Assembly (NCBI GenBank): GCA_015680685.1
Contig: MNCI01002089.1
Location: 46,746 to 110,745, forward strand
DNA length: 64,000 nucleotides
Direction of reading: 5' to 3'
Origin: Gnetum montanum
Taxonomy: Eukaryota > Streptophyta > Gnetopsida > Gnetales > Gnetaceae
In this document: in pieces, positions 46,667 through 57,102 of the stretch
Layout: each line of letters begins with the position of its first letter
Numbering within the stretch: the stretch's first letter is position 1
Translations under genes and position numbers: made by a program
Notes under the pieces: model-generated
What the model saw: the letters and a program-made list of their open reading frames with translations, nothing else
What the model was told of the DNA's origin: nothing
Database searches by the model: none

Positions 46667-46684
46667 TCCCTGGCAACAACACTA
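46667..46684 (-). other. Primer-binding site of element G, degenerate tRNA-Asp type
   Basis: On the minus strand TAGTGTTGTTGCCAGGGA follows the LTR end. It is alignable to the tRNA-Asp complement with several changes, consistent with age. Confidence 0.7.
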
Positions 46685-46685
46685 A

Positions 46686-47233
46686 TGATGAGTGCCCTAC
46701 ACCCAACCATAAAAATCACAAGTGTTCAAGCACAATTCAACTGAATTTTATGGATGGGACTAGTTATGGCATCTATATCATTAAGTATCGATCACAAGAC
46801 ACTATTTTCCCACTTGGACTAGTGGTAGCTTTGTCATATATGGTTTAGTCCAAAGTGAGACATATGATAATTGATATTGTTGAAACCTTAAACTAATCTT
46901 AACAATAAGAGAGAAATTAAGTATTTAATCTAACTAACAACAAGAAGATAAATTTAAGTAGCCTAGAGCAATAGGCATCTAGTCCTGGCTTACCATACAT
47001 GCCTTGGGCTCATGTAACCATTACTAGGTTACCAAGTGTTATGCTACTAGGTGAACTAAGTAATAACATTACTAGTATTATCAAACAATTACACTTAAAT
47101 GATCAAAACTAGTTATACTCATTCCACTTTATTGATGAATAAGAAAGTAAATTACTTGGAAATGTAAATGATTAAACTAAGAAAATAGTAAAAACTATGC
47201 TAAGAAAAATGATAAAACTAAGAGAATACTACT
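46686..47233 (-). repeat. 5' LTR of element G, interrupted by element E
   Basis: From TGATGAGTGCCC to AAGAGAATACT, where E's LTR begins. The inner half matches G's 3' LTR (for example CAACAAGAAGATAAAT). The rest of this LTR was not found beyond E. Confidence 0.8.
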
Positions 47234-48256
47234 TATGAGTGGCGAGGTACCCCTACACTCAACCATACGAATACGAGCGTGCACGCGCGATCCGATCGAA
47301 CTCCGCAGACTAAATGCCTTAACACCACAAGAAACACTTGGGGTTAATCGTTCGTTGTCTTCCCAGGCTTGCTTGTAAGTGTCACGGTGTATGGTTAAAC
47401 AAGTCTGAGGTATGTGATTTTTTTGGTATTTTCAGCTTATCTTATATGCTATCAGGGGAAAGGGTTGAGAAACTAAGCTAACTCTAACTAAAGATCTAAG
47501 TCTAATTTAACTAGCGTCAGCATCCGTTCCCACTTACCGGACACACCTTGAACTATGCAACTACGGCTTACCAAACGCTAATCGTTACTGGGATCGCCAC
47601 ACGTAATGCAAGTGCTCGAAGTGGTCGTACTGAGGCACCTATTTATCTTAAGTGTGATAAGCAGCCGATTCCTTAGCTAGCCGTACACGCCCATGGGTGC
47701 TCGTAACTAAGTCGTACTTATCACATGTTCTAGCCTAGCAATGAGCAGCCGATTCCTCAACTAGCCGTGCACATCGGACTACTACTGGGATTACCAAGCG
47801 CAGAATCCTGGAATACGCTCCTGGGTTACCAAGCAGCCAATGCGCGTAATTGAGTTGTACTCATGCATTGGGTCAAGTACCCAATTCCTTGACTAGCCAT
47901 GCACGTCCGTAGACGCTCGTAATCAAGTCGTACTTAAACGCACTAGGAAAGCAGTAAATAAAAGCAATAAATGAAACCACGTGCTACAAGGTTTATCCAA
48001 TCAAGTTCGTCTTTATTGCCGAACACAACTTGGGTTCAGGTTACAAGCTGCTCGAATAAAGAGCCGTTCACTCTAGGACTCCTACTGTGGGCACATGGAA
48101 AAAATTCTAACTCTGGAGTGATCAATCTGCCAGAGCTTCGCTACTTCTAGCCAGGATTGGGAAATGAAGGGAGTGTCGCCTCTTATTTATAGATATGGCG
48201 GAGGACCGCGATATCGTGTACGCGATATCGCAGCACATGCAGGTTGTGTCTCATCA
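47234..48256 (-). repeat. 3' LTR of element E
   Basis: 1,023 bp. The minus-strand terminus TGATGAGACACAACC is at 48256; the other end, ATGAGTGGCGAGG, lacks the final bases. Three units with a CCGATTCCT core occur at about 47665, 47748 and 47886. TATTTATA at 48185-48192 marks the TATA box, 64 bp from the terminus, with two CGATATCG-type palindromes between. Confidence 0.9.
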
Positions 48257-50224
48257 TACCCCCATGACTGAATGAAAACTCGTCCTCGAGTTCCTTACAA
48301 TGATATCAGGTGGGTATAGGATTATTAGGGGAAATGGAACTAATAGGATGACATGTGAACGGTCTTTATTACAAGACTTAACAAAAACTGGTGTTCATGA
48401 CAACAAGGGTGAACACCTTATTACAATGACATCAGGCCACAGTTGGCAGTTGAGAGAAAAGAGGAGAGAAAATAGAAGAGAAGAAGAGAGAAGGGTCTTG
48501 CTGCTGCCAACGCCTAGATTGCACCTTTCGTTGTCCATCCATAAGTGCATTATCAATTCCACTCCTTGCGTGCGGCTTCAGCGCTGCTCCATTCCAAGTG
48601 TCTGCTCCAGATCCATTCTGTTGTTGTATGATTGCCATCTGCACACACAACAAAATCATATATTAGCAAGGGTAATTGAATCATTAAGTAAAGCATACCT
48701 TGCTTCGGTTTAGGTTCATTGGCTAAGTTGTGGTATGGCTGATATGGATCTGGGAAAATATAGATGATGACTACCGAAGGTGTAGGGGTTAGGAAAAGAA
48801 ACGAAAAAATCTGGGGCTTAGGATAAAAATTGAAAAATCAGGCCCCGTACCCCCAAGACTAATCGCGAACCACCGGTAGCGTTAGAGTGGAAAAAGAAAA
48901 GGTGTAGGAAGGATAGGTAAAAAGGGACAACTATGGCGTCTGTGAAAGGGATGTCATGATGGAAATGAACAAAAATGAGAACTAATTGCAAAACGTTTAG
49001 GAAAAGAAGTTAACTAAGGTTCCAAATAGGAATGACAGTGGGTCCTCCCCAAAGCAGGCTCATGCCCGTAATGCCCTGACAATTCCACATTCAAAGAGTC
49101 CGTAGGCTCTGGGAATGTCCTTTGGAACAAGAGTTAAAGTCTTAATCGGAAGAATTTACCAAAAAGAAAACAAAGCATCAACCAAAATATACACTAATGA
49201 TATAATCGACAATGAGGTGAACAATGGAGAGAAGGATGGAAAGAAGAGAAGTGGAATGGAATCCCAAGAACAAGGTGGTGTACAGCCCCTTATGTGTTTG
49301 ATGATTAATGTGACTTGGCGAATCTCATTCCAATTCCGGCTCAAACCAACCACTTTCAGTGACTTCGCATCAATGCAGTTGGCAAAATCATCCACTTGGA
49401 TAACAAGGATGCATCTTCAAGAGTCACCACCATTCCGACGAAACAAAGGAGAGAATGGGAAGCAAGAAGGGCCTTAGTTAGAGGGAACACTTTGGTTCCA
49501 TAACCAGTGCTTGCAGCCCAAATTTTATTTCATCTAAGGGGTGTGCTTTGAATCCTCACTTTTAGCTTTTTAGCTTTTTCCCCCTTTTTTTCTTCTTCTT
49601 TTTTTTCTTTGTTTTGTGTTTTTATGCGTGGGGACCACACCATGCAAAGACTTCTTTATTTTTATTGTCTTAGCTTCCGATTATTGGGTAACATCGGAAC
49701 AACAAGAAAACCCAAGAAGAAAACATCCAAGCACCCAAATGAATGACCAACATAAAAACATCAAGTTCCCTTGAAGTCACACCCTTTGCAAATTCTTGAG
49801 TCCTTCCTTAGTTTGAGAAATGCCCAGTCACCTGTTCGTTAAAGTTCTTATTAAGAAGGAACTATACATTTCCAAGCCAAGGGAAACCATAGACTTGATG
49901 GATGGATGGATGAAGTGATCTCATTGCCTGCCATATCAAAAGAACATACCTTAGTATCAACAATGTAACTTAAAGGTAAAAACCAAACAGTAGCAATCAA
50001 TGAAAAACAGTTTATCCCATCGGCCCGAACACTTATTGGGTGACGAATTTACATGATGGATGACACACACACACACACACACAAAAGATAGAAAAAATAT
50101 AACGATGTTGTAAAACAAAAATAAGAAAAGTTAAAGAAATTGTAAAAAAAAATGCGTAAAACAAAAACGTTGGAAAGCAAAAACGTGTAAAAAAAACTGA
50201 AAAAGAACTGAGGGCCCCATATGG
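48257..50224 (-). other. 3' region of element E
   Basis: Homologous to the 3' regions of A, C, D and F. The intron-like segment is at about 48640-48702 on the minus strand (AAG|GTATGC at the donor side, TGTGTGCAG|ATGG at the acceptor side). A (CA)n run is at 50064-50082, and two to three units of the GTAAAACAAAAACG minisatellite lie at 50110-50200. No conserved enzyme. Confidence 0.75.
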
Positions 50225-51124
50225 TTAGCATAGGTGCCCATCTCCCCCATGTCTGAGTTGTGAGGGAGAGATCCGAAGTAGTGAGCACCTATTTGAATTT
50301 CTAAGCAGTGCCCAACTTCTCCCAAATGATGATCTTAGATTCAAGGGTGAAAGTTGGCGACGTTCACGTTCCAATGTGTCTATGCCACGGTTGTTGGCAT
50401 GAGTTGCCTCAGTTCGTTCCATGCATATTTGTTGCCTCCTACGAGAAGCTGTCAACCACGGGGTGTCTACTACTTCTTGTGTGGTTGCTACATACAAGCA
50501 TCTTTGTTGTAGAGTCTCTTGGGCACACCTGTGACATGGAGACATTTCCTCCATGTCATCACCCGATGAATCACTGTATGTGATGCATGGAACTATCCTC
50601 TTCTCGATCTTTCCACATATGTTGATCTTAGAGATTTCCAAGGAAAGATCGCGGATCCTAAGGCATGCATCTACTGTGCTTAGCCATGCCCTTCCCATTA
50701 TAATTGGGAAGTCCCCTTCGTTGTGGTTAACATCGATCACTAGGAAACCCGCTGGGTAGGACCAACCACACACAGTGGTAATGACGTCCTCCACTAACCC
50801 CAAGGGAATAGTGATGGACTGGTCTACTAGCTCTAGTTGGATGTTGCTCTTCTTAAGTTGGGACAGGTTCCAGGCGTGATACATCTTTCGCGAAAGTAAG
50901 TTGACTTCGGAACCTGAGTCAAGAAGAGCCCAATTTGGTGCATTCCCAACGATCTGCAAATAAATAAAGGGACTCCCAGGATCAGTTAGTTTCCTACGAA
51001 GGTGGCCTACCTTGATCCAGTCAGTGACGGTATGTGTTAACATAACCGTATGCATTACACTCCCTTGAATTGAAGGGTGCTCCGAAGCGTTAGTAGTTAG
51101 AGGCCTATACATGTACCCATCCAC
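50225..51124 (-). CDS. Protease-pol-tail frame of element E (retropepsin)
   Basis: An open frame of 299 codons from 51124 to the stop at 50225. VTDWIKVGHL lies about 30 residues in. The active site is ALLDSGSEVNLL (about residue 65), with the DSG triad intact. The flap-to-core region and IIMGRAWLSTVDA follow near residues 135-150. The last 40 residues join the spacer after protease to the end of the pol frame and finish HGGDGHLC, the same terminus as in D and F, across the deletion junction at about 50286-50290. The start here is simply the first Met; in life it would be part of a Gag-protease polyprotein. It would process that polyprotein. Possibly still translatable. Confidence 0.8.
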   Translation of the reverse strand: MDGYMYRPLTTNASEHPSIQGSVMHTVMLTHTVTDWIKVGHLRRKLTDPGSPFIYLQIVGNAPNWALLDSGSEVNLLSRKMYHAWNLSQLKKSNIQLELVDQSITIPLGLVEDVITTVCGWSYPAGFLVIDVNHNEGDFPIIMGRAWLSTVDACLRIRDLSLEISKINICGKIEKRIVPCITYSDSSGDDMEEMSPCHRCAQETLQQRCLYVATTQEVVDTPWLTASRRRQQICMERTEATHANNRGIDTLERERRQLSPLNLRSSFGRSWALLRNSNRCSLLRISPSQLRHGGDGHLC

Positions 51125-52870
51125 TTGTTGTTGTAAGAGTTTTTCTGGGCTCTTAGTTCTGAAAAAGGGTCTCTTTTTTGTATAGTTATCGCCAGAACTA
51201 GTACCCAGTTGGCTATTTACACTCTGAACATTTACAGCTCTCGCGGCATGATGTTTCTACGGTTGGGTAGGCAATTCCCCTTGCATTGTTGGAGTAGGAG
51301 GTGTTATGGGAACTACTTGAGGAAGAGGTGCGGGTGGAGTTAGAGGATGGACGGAATGTGGGATGTCTCCCGGGGGAGAAGGAGTCCTTCTGAAGTACTC
51401 CCGAGCATAGTAGTGACGTTGTGGAGTAGTGTGACCCATAGCGTCACCTGGAGAAACTGGCTGCTGCACATAATAACCATAAGGATCAGGCTACTGGTAA
51501 GCGTACTGATGTGCTGATGATGGCATCCCCCATGACTGTGGGTATTGCCATTGCTGATGTTGTCCAATGGGTTGTGGAGGTGTTCCACTTGGATAATACG
51601 TTAAGGGTTGGTGGAACTGCCTTGGGTTACCTTGTGGATAAGGTAACCTTCGGGGTGTTTGCCGTTGATTAAGTCTTGGATTTAATGCATACACCCCAGA
51701 CTCCTGCAGATGTGAGATAATTGGACAACATCCCTTAGGATGGTCATAGTAACAGACCTCACATCCACCATCATTGTCTGAATCAGAATTTTCAGCCTCA
51801 TCGGAGTTAAAGATCTTTCCCTTACCCTTGTTATGTGCAGGGTTAAAGTTTCTCCGCTTGACTTTTCCTTTGTCACTACTTTGCTCATCCTTAGACTCCT
51901 CTACGATTTTCAGGACTGTTTCTATTCGTGAGTCTAAGGAATCCCACATTTGGTCTACCTTAGCCGATACCTCCGTTGTTAACTTTTGGATCGGCACGGT
52001 TTTCCTGTTCACCAACTCTTCGAGTGGTGACTCATCCTCCTCATCACAGAATTTCACTCCCTTCTTGCGAAGGGAGGGATCGCGGTTGTATTCCTCCGCA
52101 CTTTCTCTTTTACGTAGCTCACCCTCTTCTTGTGCTACTTGTTCCAACAAAACTTCAACTTCATGGGCTCTTAATTGGGAGAGTCTCCCTTGGGCGTAAG
52201 TCCCAAGAGTTCTTCTCGTTTCATTTCGTAGCCCATCCACGAGGTGGCGAAGTTGATCCCGTTTAGCGTACCCATGGCCCGGGCAACGATGTAGCAGTGT
52301 GTAGTAACGGGCCATCGCAGCATCCAGGGATTCATGAGCACCTTGTTTCTAGCCTTGGATCTGCTTACGCAAGTTAGACACTCTGGAGTACGTTTGATAT
52401 TTGTTGTTGAACAATTCAAGCATCCTACTCCACCTCCTGATGGTTTCTGGTCTAAGGACCGGTACCAGCTCTCTGCTTCTTTAACAAGTGTCCTTGGGAA
52501 CAACTTGAGTTTCTGCCACTCATTGTCAATGTTCTGCAAGGCACAGGCATCATGGAATGCTTGTAAATGATGTTGAGGATCAGCGTTGTATCCCCCTTCA
52601 AAACGTGGGATATTATTTATATCCAAACGCTTGATCCTACTGTCCTTTAAATGCCTTATGGGAATCCTAACTGCCTCTCTAATATCAAGCATACTTCAGG
52701 TTGCGAATAGGGGTTCGTCATGATCATCTCTTTCATGACGTCTGTGATGTCTATGTGGTGGTTCCCTATTCTCCCTACGTCCTTGCCCTTGTCCTAACTC
52801 CTCTCGACCTTCCTGTCGAGGCATTTCATCTCTTTTACCTTTACTCTCTGCGTGATGCTCATGGTTCTCT
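51125..52870 (-). pseudogene. gag of element E, 5' truncated and frameshifted once
   Basis: The capsid-like part is in frame 52692-52455 (MLDIREAVRIPIRH, RFEGGYNADPQHHLQAFHDA, KEAESWYRSLD), then an indel near 52450 shifts the frame. From 52315 a 274-codon frame carries the rest: HRCPGHGY, LGTYAQGRL, a charged helical part, CEVCYYDHPKGCC (zinc-knuckle-like, spacing CX2CX3HX4C) and the Gln/Tyr/Pro-rich linker. The N-terminal Ser/Arg-rich segment remains only in part (to about 52870). It would form particles if the one shift were absent. Confidence 0.85.
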
Positions 52871-52880
52871 TTTACATTCT

Positions 52881-53209
52881 AACGCAGAGGGAAATGATGA
52901 AGAAAACAATACATTGGTTCTCTTTTACCTTTACTCTTTGCGATAATAAAAATCATGTTATCTTCATCATTTTTTGATGTATTGTTTTGACATCAATTAT
53001 TTTTATTATTTTGATTTCTTAATAGCTTTTCTTAATTTATTTGAGTATTCAATGTTCATGGATTCTTCAAAGTGAACCAATAATCCTTCATAGTATATTC
53101 ACGTTTATGACATGCACCTTTTCATGAGTCATTGTCTTGTCTACCTTTGTAATTTTCATTTCTTTGTAGATCTCACTAACATGAGGTATACATTAGTGGT
53201 TCTTTGCTT
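52881..53209. other. Junction region after element E, nothing recognisable
   Basis: A 25-30-bp direct repeat, TTGGTTCTCTTTTACCTTTACTCT-like (near 52862 in gag and 52915), sits at the truncation point of E. This suggests a slippage or repair event there. The rest is AT-rich with no support for a feature. Confidence 0.5.
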
Positions 53210-53835
53210 ATTCTTTCTCTTCTAGCACCTATTTTGCCTCTTCATATTGAAGTCTTCCTTATAATACAAAGAACTCTAGTTTATTATTCAAGCTTTGATT
53301 TCTTGTACAAATCCTTTCTATTGTTTAAGTAATGCACAAATAAAACATCTAACAAGTTCTTTGTAAGGAACTTTTTACCCACCTTAATGTAACTCAAGCA
53401 CATATCCATTCATTTCTCCAATAAAGTTGGAGATTTTTTATTTAGATTCATTATGTTGTCCAAGACTTGATCTATAGGTAATCTTTTCATTCCATAAACT
53501 AGATTGGATGCTTCTTCTAACAAACAAGATAATATCAATGCCAAGGCTACAATTCTATTCACTCTATCTTTCTAATTAATATCAAAGTTGACTCAAACCC
53601 ACATTCCCAAAGTTAGGTTGCTCTCAAGAAAATTTTCATTATTCATGCCCAACCTCGATAATTTTTCATAGAAATTTTTTGGGTTCTTGTCGTTACAATT
53701 TTGCCAACTAGGAATCTTGTTATCATTTAAAGACAACTTCTTCATTGAGTCTTTCCAACTCCTTTAGTTTCATTATTTCTATCCTATTTTTCTCACCATG
53801 TTCTAATACCAGGTTCAAGTTTTGTTTCATGCCTT
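53210..53835 (-). pseudogene. Degenerate protein-coding remnant, family unknown
   Basis: On the minus strand a frame of about 36 codons (53832-53725, ending ELERLNEEVVFK) is followed, in a shifted frame, by about 170 codons with only a few stops (53742-53215). Segments include RIVALALILSCLLEEAS, GMKRLPIDQVLDNIM and YIKVGKKFLTKNLLDVLF. The composition is helical and leucine- and lysine-rich, and codon-like rather than random. I do not recognise the family, and it does not match gag or pol of the elements here. It could be an old host pseudogene or an unrelated mobile element. Confidence 0.45.
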
Positions 53836-55155
53836 GTGAGGCAACCTTAATATACCAAAATATACCAAGAATGATACTTTAAACATTTTACTTTACTCAA
53901 AAAATGCTTGATATAAAATATAGGATAAAAATACAGTATTTACAAAATTGGTGTAAACTTTACTTTGTGAGTTGATTCCTCAAATAATTATATTACATCA
54001 CAAATGTAAACAAAAAATTCACAATTTTAAAAACCTAAAAAGATTAAGAATGAACTACAACCTTAATAATTCCAAAATAAGCAATTTCTTTGAAATATTA
54101 CTTTAAATAAAAACCTATTGTACAATATACTGAAAAAGATTAGAAGAATGTTATATATTGCTTTAGTATTGCATTTTCAATTGAACATCCTATGTTACTA
54201 AAAGCATGTGAAACACCCAACTATCACTAATAATAATTGTCTTCATAATTTTTTTAATTTCAAATGATAAATGCTCCATCATTTGAACTCTTAAAATGCA
54301 TAGTTAAAACAATAAATCTATAACTGAACACATGTAGCGGTAAGTAATGTGACCAAACCTTCATATAATTACCTTATAGGTTTCAAAAATATTAAATAAT
54401 GCATTGAGAATGAATGCTTAATAAAATTGTATTAAATTAGAAAAATATGCTAAATTATTAATGATAAAACAAATGGAGAGAAGAAACAGTAAAGGATATA
54501 TATGATGAAGGATGCCTTATCATAGCTTTGTCATGGTAGCACATGACAGAATATTAGGGCAAATGCTAACTAGGGCTTTATGTAAATTGGTTACCTAAAG
54601 TTCTACAGCTCTTGTCACTTTATTGTAAAATTTATTTAAACAAAAATATGAGAATTGTTATACGTTACTTAATATTCTTGTGTTAGTGTCTTTGGTTGCG
54701 AAGACTATTTTAAAAATGTCATGAACCAAGAAAATCTAATTAATTTCTATATTATACATTGCAAATTTAATTGTTAATAAATGTTAATTTTTTTACTTTT
54801 CTTGCAAAAATTGATAAATTGAATGTAGTCTGAATCATCAATGTAGCATTTGGAAATTATTGTTTTATTGTATCTATTGCATTTTATCTAACTTAAGTGT
54901 ATGTCTCTTGCTAGGATCTCTGAAACAAAATCTTACAACCACATCACTTTCATAGCAAGACCAAATCAATGTATTCTAATAGAAATTAACATCTTATGAT
55001 AATATTGTGTATTTCATTTTCTAATTAAATAAAATAATAAGTTTCACAAAATTTATTTACATAAGTTTCATTATCATTGTGATGCCTCAAATCAGAATGA
55101 CCTTTTATAAGAGCCAAACCATCTATGATCCTCGATGGCTATGCAATACCATCCT
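53836..55155. other. AT-rich intergenic stretch, nothing recognisable
   Basis: No ORF, LTR terminus or RNA signature I can support. Confidence 0.6.
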
Positions 55156-55232
55156 TGACCCTTCTATAACTTAGTGGTATAGCATCATTCTTATAAATTG
55201 GAGGTCTATAGTTCAATCTTATGTGGAGGCAT
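55156..55232 (+). tRNA. tRNA-like sequence, degenerate (pseudo-tRNA or SINE head)
   Basis: TAACTTAGTGGTATAGCA (55167-55184) fits the A-box region of a tRNA D-arm (TAGCTCAGTGGTAGAGC). A TTCTTATAA loop-like stretch follows, and GTCTATAGTTCAATCTT (55204-55220) resembles the T-arm with a degraded B box. Acceptor pairing is poor, so a functional tRNA is unlikely. Confidence 0.4.
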
Positions 55233-55329
55233 CATCTTATTCTTTCACATCGTGGTCTCTAGTAATGATGAATCATTTGAAAAATTTGACCGATTTGGCA
55301 CAATTTATGATATTTTATAAGTCCTTCTA

Positions 55330-55402
55330 TGTTATAGGTAGACTTGAACCTTGATTCTACTAATCACAAGCAAAAATTTCTAACCATTTTGTCAAGGTTG
55401 AG
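55330..55402 (-). tRNA. Second tRNA-like sequence in opposite orientation
   Basis: On the minus strand AAATGGTTAGAAAT (A-box-like) and AAGGTTCAAGTCTACC (B-box-like, GGTTCAAGTC, at 55341-55350) are spaced as in a tRNA. Stem pairing is imperfect. Together with 55156-55232 it forms an inverted pair about 100 bp apart, as expected for SINE-like relics. Confidence 0.4.
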
Positions 55403-55578
55403 ACATTGGTGTCAAAGCTTATGCACTCACTATCCTTGAAGAGTATATATTTTATTTATCTAAGTAATATTTAAAAAATGAATTCATGTAGTTATCATTT
55501 GTGAGGTAATGATGCCCTTTAATATAGTAATTCTAAGTTGTTCCAAGTTATAATACTTAGGCAAACATTCTCATATAA

Positions 55579-55790
55579 TCATCATCATCATCATCATCCT
55601 AGCATTATCCCACCAAAATGGGGTCAACTACATGAGTTCTTTTTTGCCATTCACCTCTAGGAAGAGATAAATCTTTGTTCATTTCAACATTCTCAAATAA
55701 TCTCATTCTAAATTAAGATTTTCTTAAATTTATGCTTCATTATAGTTTTCTAATAACAACGTGCGCTCTTAGTTAACAATACAAGTCTTG
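55579..55790 (-). mobile_element. 3' terminal fragment of an RTE-type LINE
   Basis: On the minus strand, CATGTAGTTGACCCCATTTT, GGTGGGATAATGCTAGG and then a (ATG)n tail (seen as ATCATCATC at 55579-55599). This matches the widely occurring end of plant RTE LINEs (CATGTAGCCGACCCCA ... GGGATAAGGCT plus a short tandem tail). The 5' limit is uncertain. Confidence 0.6.
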
Positions 55791-56133
55791 AGAAAGGGTT
55801 CAGATAAATTTAGGGAGACAAGTAGGTACTGGACGCTACTAGACCAATTTCTTATTTTATCTAGTGACTATGAAAAAAAGGATATATAAACCTTGATAGA
55901 GTTAAAAACTTAAAAATCACATTGATATTGCATTAAAAGTTTTTTGAATAATGTCACACATTTGCATAAAAATTTAAAAGAGTCACAAATCTTATTGATG
56001 AGCTAGAATTTAGTAATTGATAAAATAGATCATATGTTATGGTAATATTTCAAATTAATCAATTTCATTTCTCAGGAATTCCATTGTTCATCATACATTA
56101 AAGAGATACATAATTGTAGGACAAATGCATTTT
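55791..56133. other. AT-rich stretch before element F, nothing recognisable
   Basis: No supported feature. ATTTT directly precedes the LTR of F; the other flank lies outside the window. Confidence 0.6.
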
Positions 56134-56956
56134 TGATGAGCCGCAATATGGGAGTCTGTGATATCGGAGCCCACCAAGTGATATTGGACACCCGATGTTG
56201 GAACCTATCTCGTTGCCTATAAATAAGAGACTGGGGCACTTGGTTTGGGCATTAGTTAGTTTTCTTAGTCCCTTAGCCAAACTCTTGCAATTTTCCCTTC
56301 CCAGAGTTAGAATTATTTCTAAGTGTCCACAGTAGGAGTTATAAAGTGAATGGATCTTTATTCAAGCATTATGTACTTGAGCACACCTTGTGTCTAGAAA
56401 TAAAGATGAACTTTGTGATAAACCTTGCAACATTATGAATAGCTTATTTATTGCATTTAAATGTTATTTACAGTTATTTAATGCTTTCATTAGTTAAGTG
56501 GTTATTTTATAGAATTATTAATTTTCAACAAGTAAGAACACTTGGTACGATCACTTCGAGCATATGTGGAACACTTGGTAACCCAGTAACGACTAGCGTT
56601 TGGTAACCCTAGTAGTGTTACGCTAGTTCAAGATGTGTTCGGCAAGTGGAAACGGATGCTGGTGTTAGGAATAGTTAGAGCCTAGTTGATTAGTTAAATT
56701 AAATTAGTTACTCAATTATTTCATTCTCCATTTTAAGCACTAGGAACATAAAACATAAAAAGCATAAAAATCATATACCTGAGGTTTACTTAACCATATA
56801 ATTGTGCCTTACAAGTAAGCTTGGGAAGACAATGATTGCATAACCCATTCTTGTTTTGTGAAGGAGAATAAGCACTTAGTCCTTGGAGTTCGACCAGATT
56901 GCACGTGAACACTCATATTTGTATGTTTTGGTGTAGGGATACCTCGTTTCTCATCA
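56134..56956 (+). repeat. 5' LTR of element F
   Basis: 823 bp from TGATGAGCCGCAATATGG to CGTTTCTCATCA. U3 is 84 bp, with GATATC/GATATT motifs, then TATAAATA at 56218-56225 followed by AGAGA. A primer site follows. Confidence 0.9.
56218..56225 (+). promoter_or_regulatory. TATA box in LTR of element F
   Basis: TATAAATA at the position conserved among the LTRs, after two to three GATATC-like motifs. Confidence 0.65.
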
Positions 56957-56957
56957 T

Positions 56958-56975
56958 TGGCATTGTTTCCAGGGA
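56958..56975 (+). other. Primer-binding site of element F, tRNA-Asp type
   Basis: TGGCATTGTTTCCAGGGA lies one base after the LTR, with several transitions from the tRNA-Asp complement. Confidence 0.85.
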
Positions 56976-57102
56976 CTTTTTTGTTTGTGCGCTAATTAGA
57001 ACTTATGAATCCTCCCATCGTTGGAACAAACCCTTGGGGTTAATTATCTGAAAATCATTAGAAAAGGAGAAGAGAAAAGTATTGCACACTAAATAATCAA
57101 TC

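Larger units (their letters stand above)
40386..47233 (-). mobile_element. Element G: Ty3/gypsy element without recognisable pol, same subfamily as B
   Basis: Minus-strand element: 3' LTR 40386-41229 (outer end missing), internal region, primer site 46667-46684, and 5' LTR from 46686, which is cut by element E at about 47233. Gag remnants occupy about 44900-46600. No RT, RNase H or integrase motif was found on either strand, and the copy is more decayed than A, C and E. The LTR terminus TGATGAATCATT groups it with B. Confidence 0.8.
47234..52880 (-). mobile_element. Element E: pol-less Ty3/gypsy retrotransposon, 5' truncated
   Basis: Minus-strand element with a 3' LTR, 3' region, protease joined to the pol tail, and gag. 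Homology to gag stops near 52870, so the N-terminal gag, primer site and 5' LTR are missing. Its coding frames are the best preserved of the pol-less copies (299 codons for protease plus tail, 274 codons for the gag C-terminal part), suggesting it is relatively young. Confidence 0.88.
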
